Source: Odobenus rosmarus divergens (Eukaryota > Chordata > Mammalia > Carnivora > Odobenidae). From it: a stretch of 64,000 bases of DNA. The stretch's first letter is position 1; each line of letters starts with the position of its first letter. A program made the translations under genes and the position numbers. Below, piece by piece: positions 24,301-37,814 of the stretch. Under the pieces are notes generated by a model. That model saw only the letters and a program-made list of their open reading frames with translations, was not told where the DNA came from and did no database searches. Where the stretch lies: NCBI RefSeq assembly GCF_000321225.1, contig NW_004451009.1, positions 913,268 to 977,267 of the forward strand. Direction: 5' to 3'.

Positions 24301-25845
24301 CATTTAAGTTGTGAAAACATAGAAATAATTTGGAAGAGTTTCCTTAAGATGGCTCTACTGTCCACAGCAGGTGCCAGTGCCACCCTTCGCCCTGGGGCTT
24401 CCCAGCGAGGCCTGTCTTCTCCGCCTGGGCCTGGAGCCCATGCCCTCTGCCCTCGCTGGGGGTTTGCTGTGCTCATTGGCTCCTCCCTCTGTCTTGTCTT
24501 CAGCTTCATCTTCTGACTTTAACTTGGTCTCTTTGACTGACTCTGTCCTCTAGTGGGTAAAGTCAGGTGCCCTCCACTGGAGAACACCGAAAACTTCTGC
24601 GGTGAACATTTCCAGCCCGTCGCTTGCTGCAGGATGGAGCTGCACATTTGCTCGGTCTGCTCCCCGCCTCGCCTCCGGCCCCCCAGTAGAGTCGTGCCTA
24701 CAGGGCATGAGGTCCCCGAAGCAAAGGTTAGAAAGCACTCGGCCGTCATCCCCACCGGGCAGCGGGCCCTGTGCTGCCTTCTCTCCCACTCTGAGCCTGA
24801 GATGCACCGCTTCCTTATCTTTGTTAGGAAGCAGTCCCTTTTCGTGTTCTAGACTTCTTCCACATACACTTCCTGAGCCTCACTCTGGCATGCCAGCGTT
24901 GGTAGCTGGGGAGTGGAGCCCAGGGCAAAAGCTGTCGTGCTGGGGACCTCAGTGGGAGAGCTGCATGTCCTGTGTGGGAGTTTCGTGATCTTCTTCCTCT
25001 GCTAGATGAGGGCCTCCCTGGACGAAGAGACAGTGCTTTTTTCCCGTTTGCTTTCTAGTGCCCAGCACCCTACCGACATGACTAGAGCCTGGTTGATTCA
25101 GCAAAGTGGTTGTGCAGGTGCGGCCCTTGTGGGGAAGCCCCCTTTACAAAGCCCCCTCTGGCTCTGACCCATCTCCTTGGAGCTCCCAGCAGAGCTGAAG
25201 AGGCAGCTGTGGCGCGTGGTCTGCCCTGGGCTGTCCTCTTCAGGTAACTGGCGACTTATAACTTAACCGCTGTGGCTTGTAGTCTCTAGTGGGTGAGCCA
25301 GAGTCATGGAAGCCACAGCTCCTGTGCACACGTGGGTGTGGGTGGTTGTGGAATGGTTTGGGATTCACGTGATTAGCTCCTGGCTTGAAAAGCAAAGCTA
25401 GGACCCTACAACTTACAGCATCAAAGCAAGGAAGTAGAGGGTAGAGCAGGAGTGGCAGAGAAGGTGGACGCAGGAGAGAGGGCTCCGTGTCCGTCCCCTT
25501 TCTGCCTCATCTGCTGGGAAGGCCAACACCACACCATTTCCTATCTCCCGCGGCTCCTACCTGGTGCCCGTTGATGTAGAGTTGAATGCATATATTTGTT
25601 TTTGTGAAGCTCTTCACACTTTGCAGCCATTTGGATCTTCTGAGACTAAAATGTGATCAGCCAAAGCTAATGGGAGACTTCCGTCTTCACGTTTACATCT
25701 GAATGGAGACAGGGATTCAGGTTGAACGTCAGAACTCGCCAGTGGTGGCAGACCAAAGAGATGTCCACTTCCCGGCCTTCTAGACTGTTCCTCCTGCACG
25801 AGGTCTTCGTCACTCATTCTCGGCTCGTCTTGTATGGGAGAGATT
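21322..25845. other. GC-rich unique stretch of the 26-kb intron
   Basis: About 4.5 kb contains no young repeat. Many overlapping open frames of 60-130 codons occur on both strands, none recognisable and none with fitting splice sites. A short tandem duplication lies at 23841-23898, and a C-rich patch at 23310-23334. Confidence 0.5.
23841..23898. repeat. Two-copy 29-bp tandem repeat
   Basis: Units 23841-23869 and 23870-23898 share agcacccc.ggcatggtgca and differ at only a few bases. Confidence 0.88.
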
Positions 25846-25849
25846 TGTT

Positions 25850-25960
25850 TCTACGACTAAATTATAGGCTCTGGGAGGCTGGGAGTGTATCTTATTCTTG
25901 TTTGTAATCTCCAGCAGCTAGCTTAAAACAGTGCCCAGTAAACGCTTGGTGAAGTGCCTC
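25850..25960 (+). mobile_element. L2 3' end, degraded
   Basis: The order gtgtatcttattcttgtttg, ctccagcagctagc, acagtgcccagtaaacgctt follows the 3' end of the ancient LINE L2. Confidence 0.65.
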
Positions 25961-27675
25961 ATGGCAGTGATTAAGGATTTTTGTGGAGCAGATCTACAAC
26001 GTGTAATTCTATCTATGCGTTTCTTGTATTTTAATATGAGGCCATGTCATCTTGCTGGAGCACTGTCTGATGTTTAACCAGTAGAATATGAATAAAGAAA
26101 TACGGCATTTTAGCATTTCTGCAGGCAGTTTTCTGATTCTGAGTTGGATCTTGGACTTCATCCTTTGATCTGTTCCTTGTTTTCCAAATAATGTCCATCT
26201 GAGAAAAGTTTGCAAGCAGTGTTTTAAATGATAGGTGCCAGACCATGAACCCACGGAGGAAAGAATCCCCAAAGATGAGGGCCTTGATGTGTCTGTTTAT
26301 GAAACGCAGGCCTCCTCGGAGGGAGCCCAGGTCAGGGAGCTGCCGATGGACCTGGGAGGGAGAGCAGGGTGGGCCAGGATTAAGGGGAAACAAGCGCGCT
26401 CACCGCCCCCATCAGAACCTCAGAGCATCCTCACCGTGTAGTTCCCAAGCACGTTCTTCTGTGGTCACCGTTTGTTGGAGTGACTTGTGACAGACTCGGC
26501 AGTACTGCCCAGAAGTAAAATGGTGACTCATAAATCCAAGGACTTGTTTCCAGCAAAGGAGCAGGAAATTTCTTGCTTTGGTAATGGTGATGATCCATCT
26601 CTGGGAAGAATGTAGCCTAAATCAGTTAAGGAAAAATAAGTAAATAAAGGGTAGGTTCAGTGAAGTGCTACCATTTGGTGATATATTAAGAGCCCAGATT
26701 GTTAAGATAAAATAAAGCCTCTCCACGACTGTTAGGGAGTGGCACTAAATTACTTGTGTTGGGGAAGAGGTTCTGACCTGCTGAAGGTAAGGTACGCTCA
26801 CAGGATGAGACCTACAGTCTGATGGGCTCATTGTGGGTGGTGGGAGCTGCCTGCACTCTCACACGAAGGGGCTGATGAGCCGCCACTCACCAGGCTTCTT
26901 TCCAGAGTCAGCACTTGCCTTAAAATAGAGGGTTTTCTGGACTTGGAAAGGGGAGGTTAAGAGTGGTGTCTGCCTGGGGGTGATCTGTGCTCCATGTGTC
27001 GGGTGGTATGGGGCAGGGCGTGGGGGACAGAGGTGCACACAGCAGCCTGCATGGCTCCTGGCCACCTGCACCTGTTGGGAAGCCCATTCACTGTTCCCCA
27101 GAGAAGAGTGTGGGTGCCTGGGTGGGGCTCCGAGAGCCAGGGTGCTTGCAGCTTCCACATGGAGCGCCTCGGCCTGGGACCGAAGCTGGAGTGCGAGCTT
27201 GCTGAAAAATCAACAACCAGAGTGAGGAGTATCCTCGAATTGCAGGGTTTTGAAAAAACATTTTACACACACAGGTAACTCATGAACCTGAGTCCATAAA
27301 ATGAACAGTGTTGCCGGGCCTCTCCTCTTGGGGCGTGGTTGCTGTGGATGTGTGTCGGAGTACGGAGTTCTCGCAGGTCATTCGCTCCCCCCCGACCCGA
27401 CCCTGGGTGAGCAAGCGCGCGACTCCCAACTGTTCTTCTCACTTCCATCAGGAGAGTATCCAAAAGTTGGTCTATAAACCTGGACTAAGCCACTGTTAAG
27501 CTTGTTATTTTGACAATTCTGATTTTAAGCAGGAGTTGTTTTTTAGGTTATAGAGAAGCTGTAAAGCTTACTGTATATTTAAATTTAAAATCAATCTGTG
27601 CCATCGACTCTCCAGATCATGTCTTTATCCTGCCAGTGAAACTTGAAATGCACTCACTCTGCCAAAAGCTCATGC
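25961..27675. other. Intron sequence
   Basis: This is unique sequence, GC-rich at 26820-27430, with no supported gene. Confidence 0.45.
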
Positions 27676-27850
27676 CCAGCCTTAGCCAACTGCAGCCCTT
27701 AGGCCAGATCTGGCCCATCACCTGTTTTTGAATGGCCTGGGAGCTCAGAACAAGGTCTACATTTTTAACTGGTTAGGAGAAAAATCAGAGAAGAGTCTCA
27801 TTTCATAACATGTGGTAATGATATGAAATTCAGATTTCGGTGTCCAAAGT
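27676..27850. mobile_element. Degraded hAT-like element
   Basis: Motifs ggccagatctggcccatcac, ctgtttttgaatggcctggg and gaaattcagatttcggtgtc resemble the family seen at 12550 and 40611. Confidence 0.6.
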
Positions 27851-28743
27851 AAAGTTCACACCATGACAGCAGAGTCGAGAGCTGTGACAGACACCGTCAG
27901 GCCCCCCAAACCAGAAGTAAGTCCCTCTGGCCCTTTGCAGAAAAGCCTGCTGGCCCCAGGCTTAAATGAGCAGGCAAGTCTGCAGGCTTTTCTGTGAGAA
28001 GGAAAGTCACTGGACAGTGCATCTCTTGAGGACAGAGACCATTCCACTGCTCTTTGTGCTGGGCCTAGAACACACTCTGAGGAGTAATGATGGTAATAAT
28101 ACCTTGCCAAAATAGGGTGGTTTGTGTTTGGTTTGTTTTCATTTTTTTGGTTTTGTTTTGTTTTTTTTAGAGAAATTAGGAGGGCTTCATAAACATTATA
28201 CAGTTAATTTTTACACCATTCCTTTGAGGAAAACAAAAGTCCTGTCTTGTTATGTTGTTAGAGAAATGAAGACAAAGATTGGTGTCTTGGCTTAGGTGCC
28301 TTGAGGGGGCTGGTGAGGATGCACTGCTCTGGAGTCTAGCCCACCCGTGATGAAGTCTGGATTTAGGGTCTTGGTTGCGGGGGAGTCAGTGATGGTGGCT
28401 TGTTCCTTGTTGGATCCTCTGTGTCGCCTGCTGGATGCTGTACGAATGTCAAATGCTCGGTAAGTTTTAATACTGAAGATGATGTCGTCTGCTGGAGCCG
28501 GAAGGAATGGGACCTTGGAAGTGGTGCAGGCAGGCTCCGGCGACAGGCTGCAGTCTGAGGGTGGTTTGCCCGAGGTCAGGGCACCAGTGTGTGCCGATTC
28601 CACGTTGAGAAAGCCAGAGCTCCAAGAGATACCACAAGTCGTCATGCTTCATACCGTCTCCCCAGATAGCCTCCCATGTGAAGAGTAGACACCGCATGTG
28701 TAGAAGCAAATGTAGAAATCTTCCATTAAAAATCTTTAGTCAC
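27851..28743. other. Intron sequence
   Basis: A possible L2 3' end lies at about 28022-28090 (tcttgaggacagagaccatt). No gene is seen. Confidence 0.4.
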
Positions 28744-28943
28744 GGGCGCCTGGGTGGCTCAGTTGGTTAAGCGACTGCCTTCGGCTCAGGTCATGATCCT
28801 GGAGTCCCGGGATCAAGTCCCACATCGGGCTCCCCGCTCAGCGGGGAGTCTGCTTCTCCCTCTGACCCTCTTCCCTCTTGTGCTCTCTATCTCTCATTCT
28901 CTCTCTCTCTCAAATAAATAAATAAAATCTTAAAAAAAAAAAA
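28744..28943 (+). mobile_element. CAN SINE, sense
   Basis: The head is gggcgcctgggtggctcagt, with an aataaataaaatctt tail. The flanking duplication is aaaaatctttagtca (28728-28742 and 28944-28958). Confidence 0.96.
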
Positions 28944-28958
28944 AAAAATCTTTAGTCA

Positions 28959-31900
28959 GTATTGCCCCTGCTGGCGAACCATCACTTTCCAAATCAAACC
29001 CTTTAAATTCTGGTGTAAAATAAAGATGCTTCAAGGACATGCTGAGATCTTTGTTATAGCACATCGAAATAAAGCCCATGGAACAATGTTTTACTGCTTA
29101 CACAGCCAGAGAAAAACAGCATTGTGTAAATGTGTGTTAAAAGAGATATTTAGAAAAATGCTTTTATAATTAGGCACTCGAAAAGTTAATGAATGAACAG
29201 TAGAAGTAGAGTCTATTCAAACTGCTAGTAGACTTTTAAAGTTGATCTCTAAGCACAGAAGATGACGATGGACTCCCCAGATGGAGTAAAGGGGATCAAC
29301 ATGCCAAGAAAACAGGTGCAGACCTGGTCTGAGCCTCAGTCTTATCCGTGTGCACACATAGGACTTGGAAGTGCTCTTCCCCAGCGTCTGCAAGCAGAAG
29401 GTCATCGTGCGCCTGGGAGGAAGAGAGGATGCTCTCTGGGGCCCAGCTGCCCCTCCCAAATCTGGCAGCTGATGCCCGTGTCACTTCCTGTGCCTGTGGC
29501 CCTGTGATCCTGGTTACACGTGTCACACTGTGTGTCCCCGGTGCGAGGTTTGGAGGATATGAGCTCCAGTGAGCAGGCACATTGTGGAGGAACAGGAGAG
29601 GGCTCTCGTGACACTGGAGAGTTGCAGGCCACCGCCTGACCTGGGCGTGACTCTGGTGCCTTTCCTGTGCTTCGTCCCTTGCACTTAGCAGAGCCCTGAG
29701 AGAAGAAGTCCTCGGTGCCCACAGCTACCCTCCAAGTTGTTCTGGGAACAACGTTCAGTGAGGACACGTTGGTCTTGCTCAGGATGGCAGGTGGGATGCC
29801 TCGTGGAAGTTCTCAGGGGCGGTCTCTGACTCCAGAACGATCCATGTGCCCTGCCGGATGCCCCACAGCTGACTTGCCTTTGAGGAAGAGAGCGGCATGA
29901 GTCACCTGCAGAGTTGAGGCATAGAGCATGGCAGGCCAGACCTGGGCCCCTGCCTCCTTTGTCAGTGATGCTGCTTGGTGCGCAGCCTTGCTTGTCTGCC
30001 CATGTAGCGTCTGCCAAGGCTGGCGGGCCCCAGCAGCAGCAAAATCGGGTGGCCTCGGTGTGGAGCCTGGTTGCTGGCCATGGGTCTACGCAGACGCTCA
30101 CGCCAGCAGCACCCAGAGGAGGCTCCTGTGTGCGTTCGGGTACCATTCACAGCTGTGGAGCTTCAGATCGAAAAGCTGTGTGCAGGTTTGGGCCTCAGTC
30201 CCCCCCCTTTGTCCTCTGCTGTCCCCACTTCATCCTGATCACACTGTCGCTGCACTTCTCCCCGTGAACCGCTCCCTGGGACTTTGAAACTAGCCTCTGG
30301 CCTCCCCTCTGCCCGTCGCTTGCAGCCGGGGCAGAGGCGAAGGACTGACGCTTGGAGGTTTCACGCTGGGCCGTGGCCTCCCTGCCTCCTCTATAAGCCT
30401 TCCACAAAGGGATCCCTTTCCCCACTGGAAGGACCTGCACTTGCTCCTCGATACCCACACGTGGCAGTTACCTGCGTGCCACGGGACGCCTCACCAGCGT
30501 CCCCAGATCTGCCTCAGGGCCTGCCCCCCCCCCCTCTCTGAGCATCCCTTGTCTTCTGCTTGAGGACGCCTGTCCCCTCTCCTGGGTTCGTGCTCCTCAG
30601 GACTGCACACTTGGCCTCGCTCACACTTGTATCTTCTCTGGTACCTGCACTTTCTGGCAATTTAGCGGGTCCTCAGCTAGTGTTGTTTCCATGAATTGAA
30701 ATAGATCCGCAGTTACTTGAGGGTGGAAACAGAATCTTTTATAACTTTTATAAAACCTTTGTGCATTGTCAGTACTCAGATGTTGATTTGCTTAATACTC
30801 TCATCAGTCACTGTGTTTATGTTTAGGCTAGAGTGCTGGTAGAAGTATTTTGCCTTCATGAATAAGAATCTTCAAATAAAATCTATTTTTCTGTAGCAGA
30901 AACAAATCTCAGGGTATAAGAGTTACTTTTCTTTTTCAAACCCCCATTCCACAGGTTGGCAGAAAGGTACCGGGGGTTGAGGGGGAAGGATGTCCCTGTC
31001 GTTGTCCCGCTCTCCCTGGTCCCTGCTGCTCCCGCACCCACAGGACGTGGGTGTCAGGTAGAGCTCATGCACTGCTGGGGGGCGGGGGCGGTCTGGGCCC
31101 CTCTTCTTCGTGACCCAGTGGTCCCGTCTCCTCGCTCTTGCGCCGACGCCTCATGCCTGTGGTAGATCGGAGCCGCTGAAGTTCTCCCAGGGACCGAACT
31201 TTGGAAAGTCAGAAGCCAGAACTTGATGATTTTACTCTGTTGCTCAAGTGTATTGATTGTGGCATGTCTTAGGTGAATTATGGCTAATAGTTCAAATATT
31301 GTGTCACTAGTTTCTTGCAAAGATTAGTCTTTTTATCATTCTTTTAAACCTGGTTCTTTCTGTCATTTTACACTTGTGAGCAGAATCGTATAATCTCGTG
31401 GTGGTTGTGGGTCTGATGGGGTTGCCACAGAGGCAGACGTGCTGCCATGATGTGCGATGCTCTAGGAGGGGCAACAGGTGGCCGTTTGGCTGAGCCCATC
31501 TTTGGAGCCGTAGGATGGTGTGGGATGCCCTGCAGGCTCCGTGGTTCCGTCTGGAGAGGGGACGGGGTGAGCAGAGTGGTCAGCAGTGTTCTTGCCCATG
31601 GCAGCAGGAGGCCGCGCCGCAGGACGCTCACGTGCTGTGTGGTTCCCATAATGGTTTCCTCAGGCACCTGAACGTGTTCCCGTCGACACAGCTCTACACT
31701 CAGTTGTGCTTTCTCTCCTGTTCTCTGCTCTTGGGTCCCTTCCATAAGCCGTCAGAAAACATAGAGAAGTTGTTCTTCTTGTCTGCTGTACGTGATGGTC
31801 AGTTCTGAACCTCAGGTGCGTGTCGGGAGGGCAGCACGTGAGAACGGTTGGTGCCGAGCCAGCTGGAGCTTCGAGCCCCCAGACCTGCTGACACCCGCAC

Positions 31901-33770
31901 TCCTGGGATAGCAGCTCAGCAGGGTGGAGAGAGTATTTCTCTGCAGGTTGCGTCCAGGGTGCTGCCGCCAGCCAGACCCTATGCACAGGAGCCCTGGGGC
32001 CCCGAGCACCTGCTGTCCTGCTCTGTCCTGCTCCTCCTGCTCTCCTCTGTGCAGACGTCTGTCCACGTCCAGAGAGCACCTCTCACACAGTGATGGGACG
32101 CGAACATGGCCCTGGATGTGAATATACGTGACATCTCAAGACAGGCACCGTGGAAGGGTTGGCCCTGCTGTTGTCCCCAGCACAGCGTTCGTTCTTCCCA
32201 CCCCTGCGCTGTGCGTTGGGGGAAGCATGCAGTCTCCATGTATCGTCATTTGTTTACATGTAAACTCAACAACTATTTTTATTTTTTTTTATTGAACCAT
32301 AACTATAGTTTCAAGTGTATAGTCAACAACTGTTTTCAGAGTCCTGCCGTGTGCACAGTGAGTGGCCTTGGTGACAGGTGTCACCACACACAGTGACAAG
32401 CCTGACACACTGAACCTCCTCTGGGTTCTCAGAGGCTCCCGCGTGGGTCAGGCAGACCTGGCCGTGTTTCCAGGACCTGCCAACTGTCCCAACTCAGGAG
32501 GGCTGAGGAACAGCTGGGCGTGAGTGGATCCTGCACCTGCCTGTCGAGGTTCACGCAGTGCCCCTGAGGGTTACTTTGTACAATTGTGCCTCACTGCAAC
32601 CAGGGGACCTTACCAGTGAGCATAGAACCTCTGAAATCTGACCTCCAAACTTCCGTTTCTTGTTGTTTTGTTTACTAGTGCTCTCCTCACCCTGTTTGGG
32701 ATTCCACGTGCTCATGGGACAGTTGCTCTGGTGAAGCCCTAGCTGAAGCTGAGTTTAAGTTGGCTCAAGGGCTGCAGCTTGCCAAGAATGGTAGTTTTTG
32801 TTCCATTTAAATGCATTTTGCATAACCGCTAATAAGCCCCAGTTAATGGACCTTCGTTGGCATTAAGAGGAACACCATTCAGTTGAGCTGTTTACCGTTC
32901 AGTATTTCCTGTGAAGCTTTGGAACATTGGAACTGGTTTTTCCAGTTTCTGAGTCCCCATCAGATGCTTCATCACGTGGGCAGGAATCTTGGAGGGCTCG
33001 GCTCTTCCTTGTCTTGATTCCAAAGCACCTAACTATTTCTAAAATATGGGTTGCTTGTCTTTGGTAAAGCTGCACCTGTTAGCCTCATGGAATTGGTCCG
33101 TGCTCACCGGTGACTCCGAGCCTGGAGCCAGACCCAGCCTTCTGCCATGCCTACTGGGGGTCCCCCGGGTGTCCCCTCAGTGCCACTTCTTTGGGGGGAG
33201 AGGAAGAGCTGCTATCGAATTTCTCTTGCTAGAAGATAACCTCAGAGCTTCAGATGTCAGTCCTATAGCCTATGAACATGCTCTGCTTTCCCCTGAGCCC
33301 AGTTAGCATAAATTCGTGGTTCTCTCTGTTCACTGAGTGACAGGGGAATTGATCTTGGTCATCAAGCTTCCACAAGCCCCAGTCTCTCCACTCTGTTTTC
33401 TGAGTGTCTTCAGCCAGCCTGGTATAACCCTCTTCCTTAACAGACTTGTCAAGGAGGAAAGGTATGGTCTGTTCTCTGAAACCTTACATTATAATTAGAA
33501 AAGTAAAATCACAAGGTGGACATGGCTGAGAAATACTATTTTCTGTCTCCCGGACACAGAGAAGTGCAGGGAAAACACCATGGACATGCCAGGTGCCCCT
33601 GACATGAGCACATTGCTAGGAATGCATGTGGTGTTTGCCCAGTCGAGTGAACCAGCCAAGGGTCTAAGGCCCCAGCACCAGCGCTACCTGTACCTCCAAG
33701 TGCTGTGTGCCCCTTGATCTCCCGGGGTTTTCTACTCTTGCTTGCTTATATTTAGAGCCGGGGAGGGCGG
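28959..33770. other. GC-rich unique stretch of the 26-kb intron
   Basis: About 4.8 kb contains no recognised gene. The longest open frames (for example 153 codons on the minus strand at 29685-30146 and 139 at 31660-32079) have GC-rich, low-specificity composition and counterparts on the other strand, so I treat them as chance. Confidence 0.5.
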
Positions 33771-33942
33771 GGGGCGCCTGGGTGACTCCGTCAGTTGGGC
33801 GTCCGACTCTTGATTTTGGCTCAGGTCGTGGTCTTGGGATCATGAGATCGAGCCCTGTGTTGGCTCCATGCTGAGTGTGGAGTCTGCTTGGGATTCTCTG
33901 TCTCCCTCTGCCCCTCCCTCCCTTCCAAAAAAAAGAGAGAGC
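33771..33942 (+). mobile_element. Older CAN SINE, sense
   Basis: The head is gggcgcctgggtgactccgt, followed by the older-type segment ccgactcttgattttggctc. A G-rich tract follows directly. Confidence 0.9.
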
Positions 33943-36900
33943 GTGCATGGTGGGGTTGGGGGGTGGGGGGAGAAGAAAGCTATGTTTAGGAAACTGAATT
34001 AATGGCTCCACAGTTTCTTGAACTAAAAGTTCCCTAAAGCACTGGCGATGTCACCCCATCCTGTGACCCCAGGACAGCATAACTAGGCTTGAGACCAGAG
34101 TCCTGCATTGGTGGTTTCACCTGCTTTGGCATGGTTACATGTTCACTTCTCCGGGGTGGGGCAGTGAAGGGTGAGTTACTTGGAAGCTGTGAGATGGGGC
34201 ACAGCATGACCAGTGTAGCTTGCCTGAGCCTAAAGGAGGAAGTCAGTATATTGAGGAAGTGGGGTGAACCAGGGGGGCCCCCAGGGGCTCCGTTCCAGCT
34301 ACTCACTTTGCCCGAGGTGGGATGCATTTCCTCAGTGGCACCACCAGGACCTGACAGGGCCCGACTGTCACTGACAGGGCCACTGGGGACGGTGTTCATA
34401 GCTGAGGCTTTGTTTTCACTTAAAAAAAAAAATGCCCGACTCTGAGTTCAGCACATTCTAATGTCATTTAGGGTTGGTTATTTTTCAAGAGCAAACGTTC
34501 TGGTTCCCATCCGTCAGTGCATAGTGCCGTGTGTCTGGACAGTGGGACCAAGTTGTCTCCGGGAGGAACTCTGCCGATAGCACCGTGTTACCTTTCCTTT
34601 CCTCTGTCCTTGCAGCACATCGTGACTTTTCAAGCAGTAAGAGAGCTTTGCTTTTGAAGGGCTTTTGGAGGACATGAGTAGGTCACGTTCTGGTGTAAAG
34701 TCTGTCTTTATTCCTTGAGAGCAGGACCTACACGTTTGCAGCACATGTGCAACTCATGAGCACCCGGCGAGACCACTGGGCCCCGCAGAAGGTACACGAT
34801 GGTTCACAGTCCCTTGGCTGGAATGGCGGACTCCCAGCTTTGGCTCTTCCTGCAGCAGCTGCGGTACGTGGGCCACTCCTGAGCTGCGCTTAAGCGGTTA
34901 GTGTGGAGGCTGCCCACTGTGTGGCCATTGCTGTGAGCAGTGCCCCGGCTTGGAGTTTGCTATTTCAGCATCACGCCAAACGGGAGCTCACTGTGGAGCG
35001 CTCACCGCGTGCACACATATGGACAGCAGGGTCTAGGTTCTAGATGGTTCTAGATAGTTCTAGAACGGCAGCTGGTACACAGCTGTCAGGAGTGTGCGCT
35101 GGTCTTAACAGCGTGCGCCTCGGCCTGGGCCTACTGCGGCCTCGCGTGTGTGGACTCACAGCGTGCCCTGTGTCACATGGCACGTACACAGGAAGGCCAT
35201 GATTGTGTCCTTGTACATGAGCATCATGCTGTGACGTGGAGTCAGCCCACTGCCCTAATAGAGACCCTCTGCCCGTCAATTTGGAGGGCATCAGCAGTTG
35301 ATGGAGAAGTAAATACACTGTATATGATGTTCTGGTATTTAAGCAGCAGACTCACTCATTCAATAGCAATCAGAACGCTGACTCTGTCAGACCTGTCCTG
35401 GGTGCTCAGGGAAGGGAAGGAGGTGGTCCCAGGAGGGTGGGTTCAGCGGGAGTGTGACTGTGGTGAGCAGGCCTCCTGGGGTGGGAGGGCATTCCTGTCC
35501 CCTTCTCCTCCAGGCGTTTGCCCCTGGGCTGGAATTTGATGGAACTGAGATGAGAATAGGGTAAGGACAGGAGTGCCTCAGAAGGGAGCAAAGAAATTAG
35601 CTGGGGGGTTCATTGTGCAGCTTAGAGACTGAGGAGGTGGCTCTGGTCACAGCTGGGACTCCCCTGCATGTGTGTGGGGGGGGCCTCCGGCAGCAGAGTG
35701 ACAGGCAGCCCTCCGAGGGCCACATGTGCCGGTCCAAACAGGTCACGGGGTGGGGACGGACTGGGTCTGGCGAGGGGCCTAGCCCAAGGGTGCGGGGGCT
35801 GCCACAGGAAGGTAAGACGTGTCCAGGAGGCAGGCTCGGTAGGGTTCAGGGAACGCTTCCAGGCTGAGGTGGAGGACCCAGGTGTGGGGATCCCATCTTC
35901 CTGGTTTGGGTGTCCGAGGTGAGACATAAAGAGCTCAGTTTGGGGAGGGTCCCATGTGCGGTGTGTGTCTGGACAGTGGGTCCTACAAGCCGGAAGCTTG
36001 GGGAGAGTTGGCATTGGAGATGGATTTGGAAACATGAGCCCATTGGGATTGTAGCAAAAGGAAGTCAGCTAGGAGTCCTGAGAACACCCTCATGAAGGAT
36101 GGCAGAGAGCTTGGAGAGGAGACGGGTGCGCAAGGGGCAGAGCGCCCAAGCACGGGGGGCCGTCCGGAGAAAGGGTGAGGACATTCATGTTGGACTTGAA
36201 CCCAGAGCAGCTTCTGAAGAGAAGTGGGGCAGCGCTGAGGCCGGAGAGGGTGAGACACCCCTCCCGTCAGGGGCGCCTGGAGGGATGGGGAACATGGGGA
36301 GGGAGAGGGATGGGGCCTGTTCACAGGGCGACAGTGTGGCTGTGGGCACCCCAGGGAGGAGAAGGAAGTTTCCTACTTCAGTACCGCCTGCTGTGTGTGC
36401 CGTCTCTCAGGGCTCACGTGGCATTTCCTGAGCCCTCCCGCCAGAGGGCATGGCCCTTTCTGGGCAGCAGAGAAAGCCCTGAGAACAGAACAGTTAACCT
36501 CGAAAGTTGGAATCCAAAGGGAAGTGATTATGTTTGAGAAATGAAATTATCTACACATCCAGCCCTTCAAGACACTGACTTTATTTCTGGTTTATTGTGT
36601 TTTTCTTGGTTTAGAGTTTATTTTTAGCGCCTGATAATTAAAACTGTGCTAGCGGTTCCAAAAGTGCCCATGTCTGTTGGTGGGAGTACCCTCAATGAAC
36701 ACACTTGGCAAACCCTCCTGCAAAGACTGCGTGAGCATAAGGAAAGCAAGTGCCGGTCTCAGGGTTGTGGCCCGTCTATTTAAAGTGCTCACCTGCCACC
36801 GCGCGTGTTTATTTTTGTCATGCCCAGAATTGCTGGTGTACATGGGATATAATTGTAAGGATTCTTGAAATGAGAGTGTATGGACTGGAACAGGAAAAAA

Positions 36901-37814
36901 TACATCTTTATTTTCACCAACTTCTAACTGAAATTCATCCTTTCCTTTACAAGAGAGTCCACAAATCCTAGTAATAATAGCAGCAGCTGTGGCCATGTCA
37001 CCAGTAGGGATCACGGAGGATCCGATGTCACCTCACAGTTGGAGAGATCCGTGTGTGTCCTTTCCTGTCATCCTTGTCTCCAGATTAGTTACTACACCCG
37101 CTGCTCTATTATTTAAAGATACACAAAGAAGTGGGTAAATTCCTATATCATAAATTTATGTTTTTTTAAAACTGTACTTCATTATAATTAATTCTTTTAT
37201 AAGCCTATTATTTTGTTTTATCTATTTAATGTTATTCAGAGAAAGAATCCATAGGTTTCACCAGACTGCCAAAAATATTTATGATATGAAAATGTTGAGA
37301 CCCCTGGCTGAGGAGACAAAGTGTGCTGGGGCTGCCTTCAGGAGTGGGAGACTGAGGTAGTCCGGATGGATTCTCATGTTGAAAACAAAGAGAAAACCTA
37401 AAAAATATCTTAAAAAAAAAAAAAAATCTGTAAGTATCAGATGGCTAAAAGGGTCATAAAGAATTACCGAGTCAAGACTGTAGAAAACAGAAGTCCGGGA
37501 AGGTTAGCCAAGCATTGGGCACCACTTTTGGTCCAGTGTGTTTGCCTGGTAAGAAAGGAGAAAACATAATTGGCCACAGTCAGGAGTAGACAGGGTGTCG
37601 CCACAGACCCTGCCAAGAGCACAGGGGTCAACAGAACGCTCCAGGCAACTTTGCACACACACAAATTCAGCCACTTAGATGTAGTGGACTAGATCCCCCC
37701 AAAGCACAAGTGGCTGCAATCCGCCCATTATCTAATAGATTTTAGACAGCTAGATAACCGTTAAGGAAGTTTCATTCATAGTTTGTTTGTTTTTTTTTAA
37801 CTCTCCAGGATACA
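33943..37814. other. Intron sequence, partly an ancient repeat
   Basis: The section 35800-36330 resembles an ancient, widely dispersed mammalian repeat (for example gagctcagtttggggagg and gcattggagatggatttgg), but I cannot name it safely. The rest is unique and no gene is supported. Confidence 0.4.

Noticed and set aside
28744..28820. tRNA-like sequence with A-box and B-box look
   Set aside because: It is the tRNA-derived head of a CAN SINE, not a tRNA gene. The same applies to every other copy in the window.
29685..30146. 153-codon minus-strand open frame
   Set aside because: It lies in a GC-rich stretch with overlapping frames on both strands. The peptide is Cys/Arg/Pro/Gly-rich with no family resemblance.
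31660..32079. 139-codon minus-strand open frame
   Set aside because: Same pattern as other GC-rich chance frames, with no motif or splice context.
35040..35065. Short ttctagat repeats that could be a regulatory array
   Set aside because: Only three imperfect copies are present, too few to call a feature.
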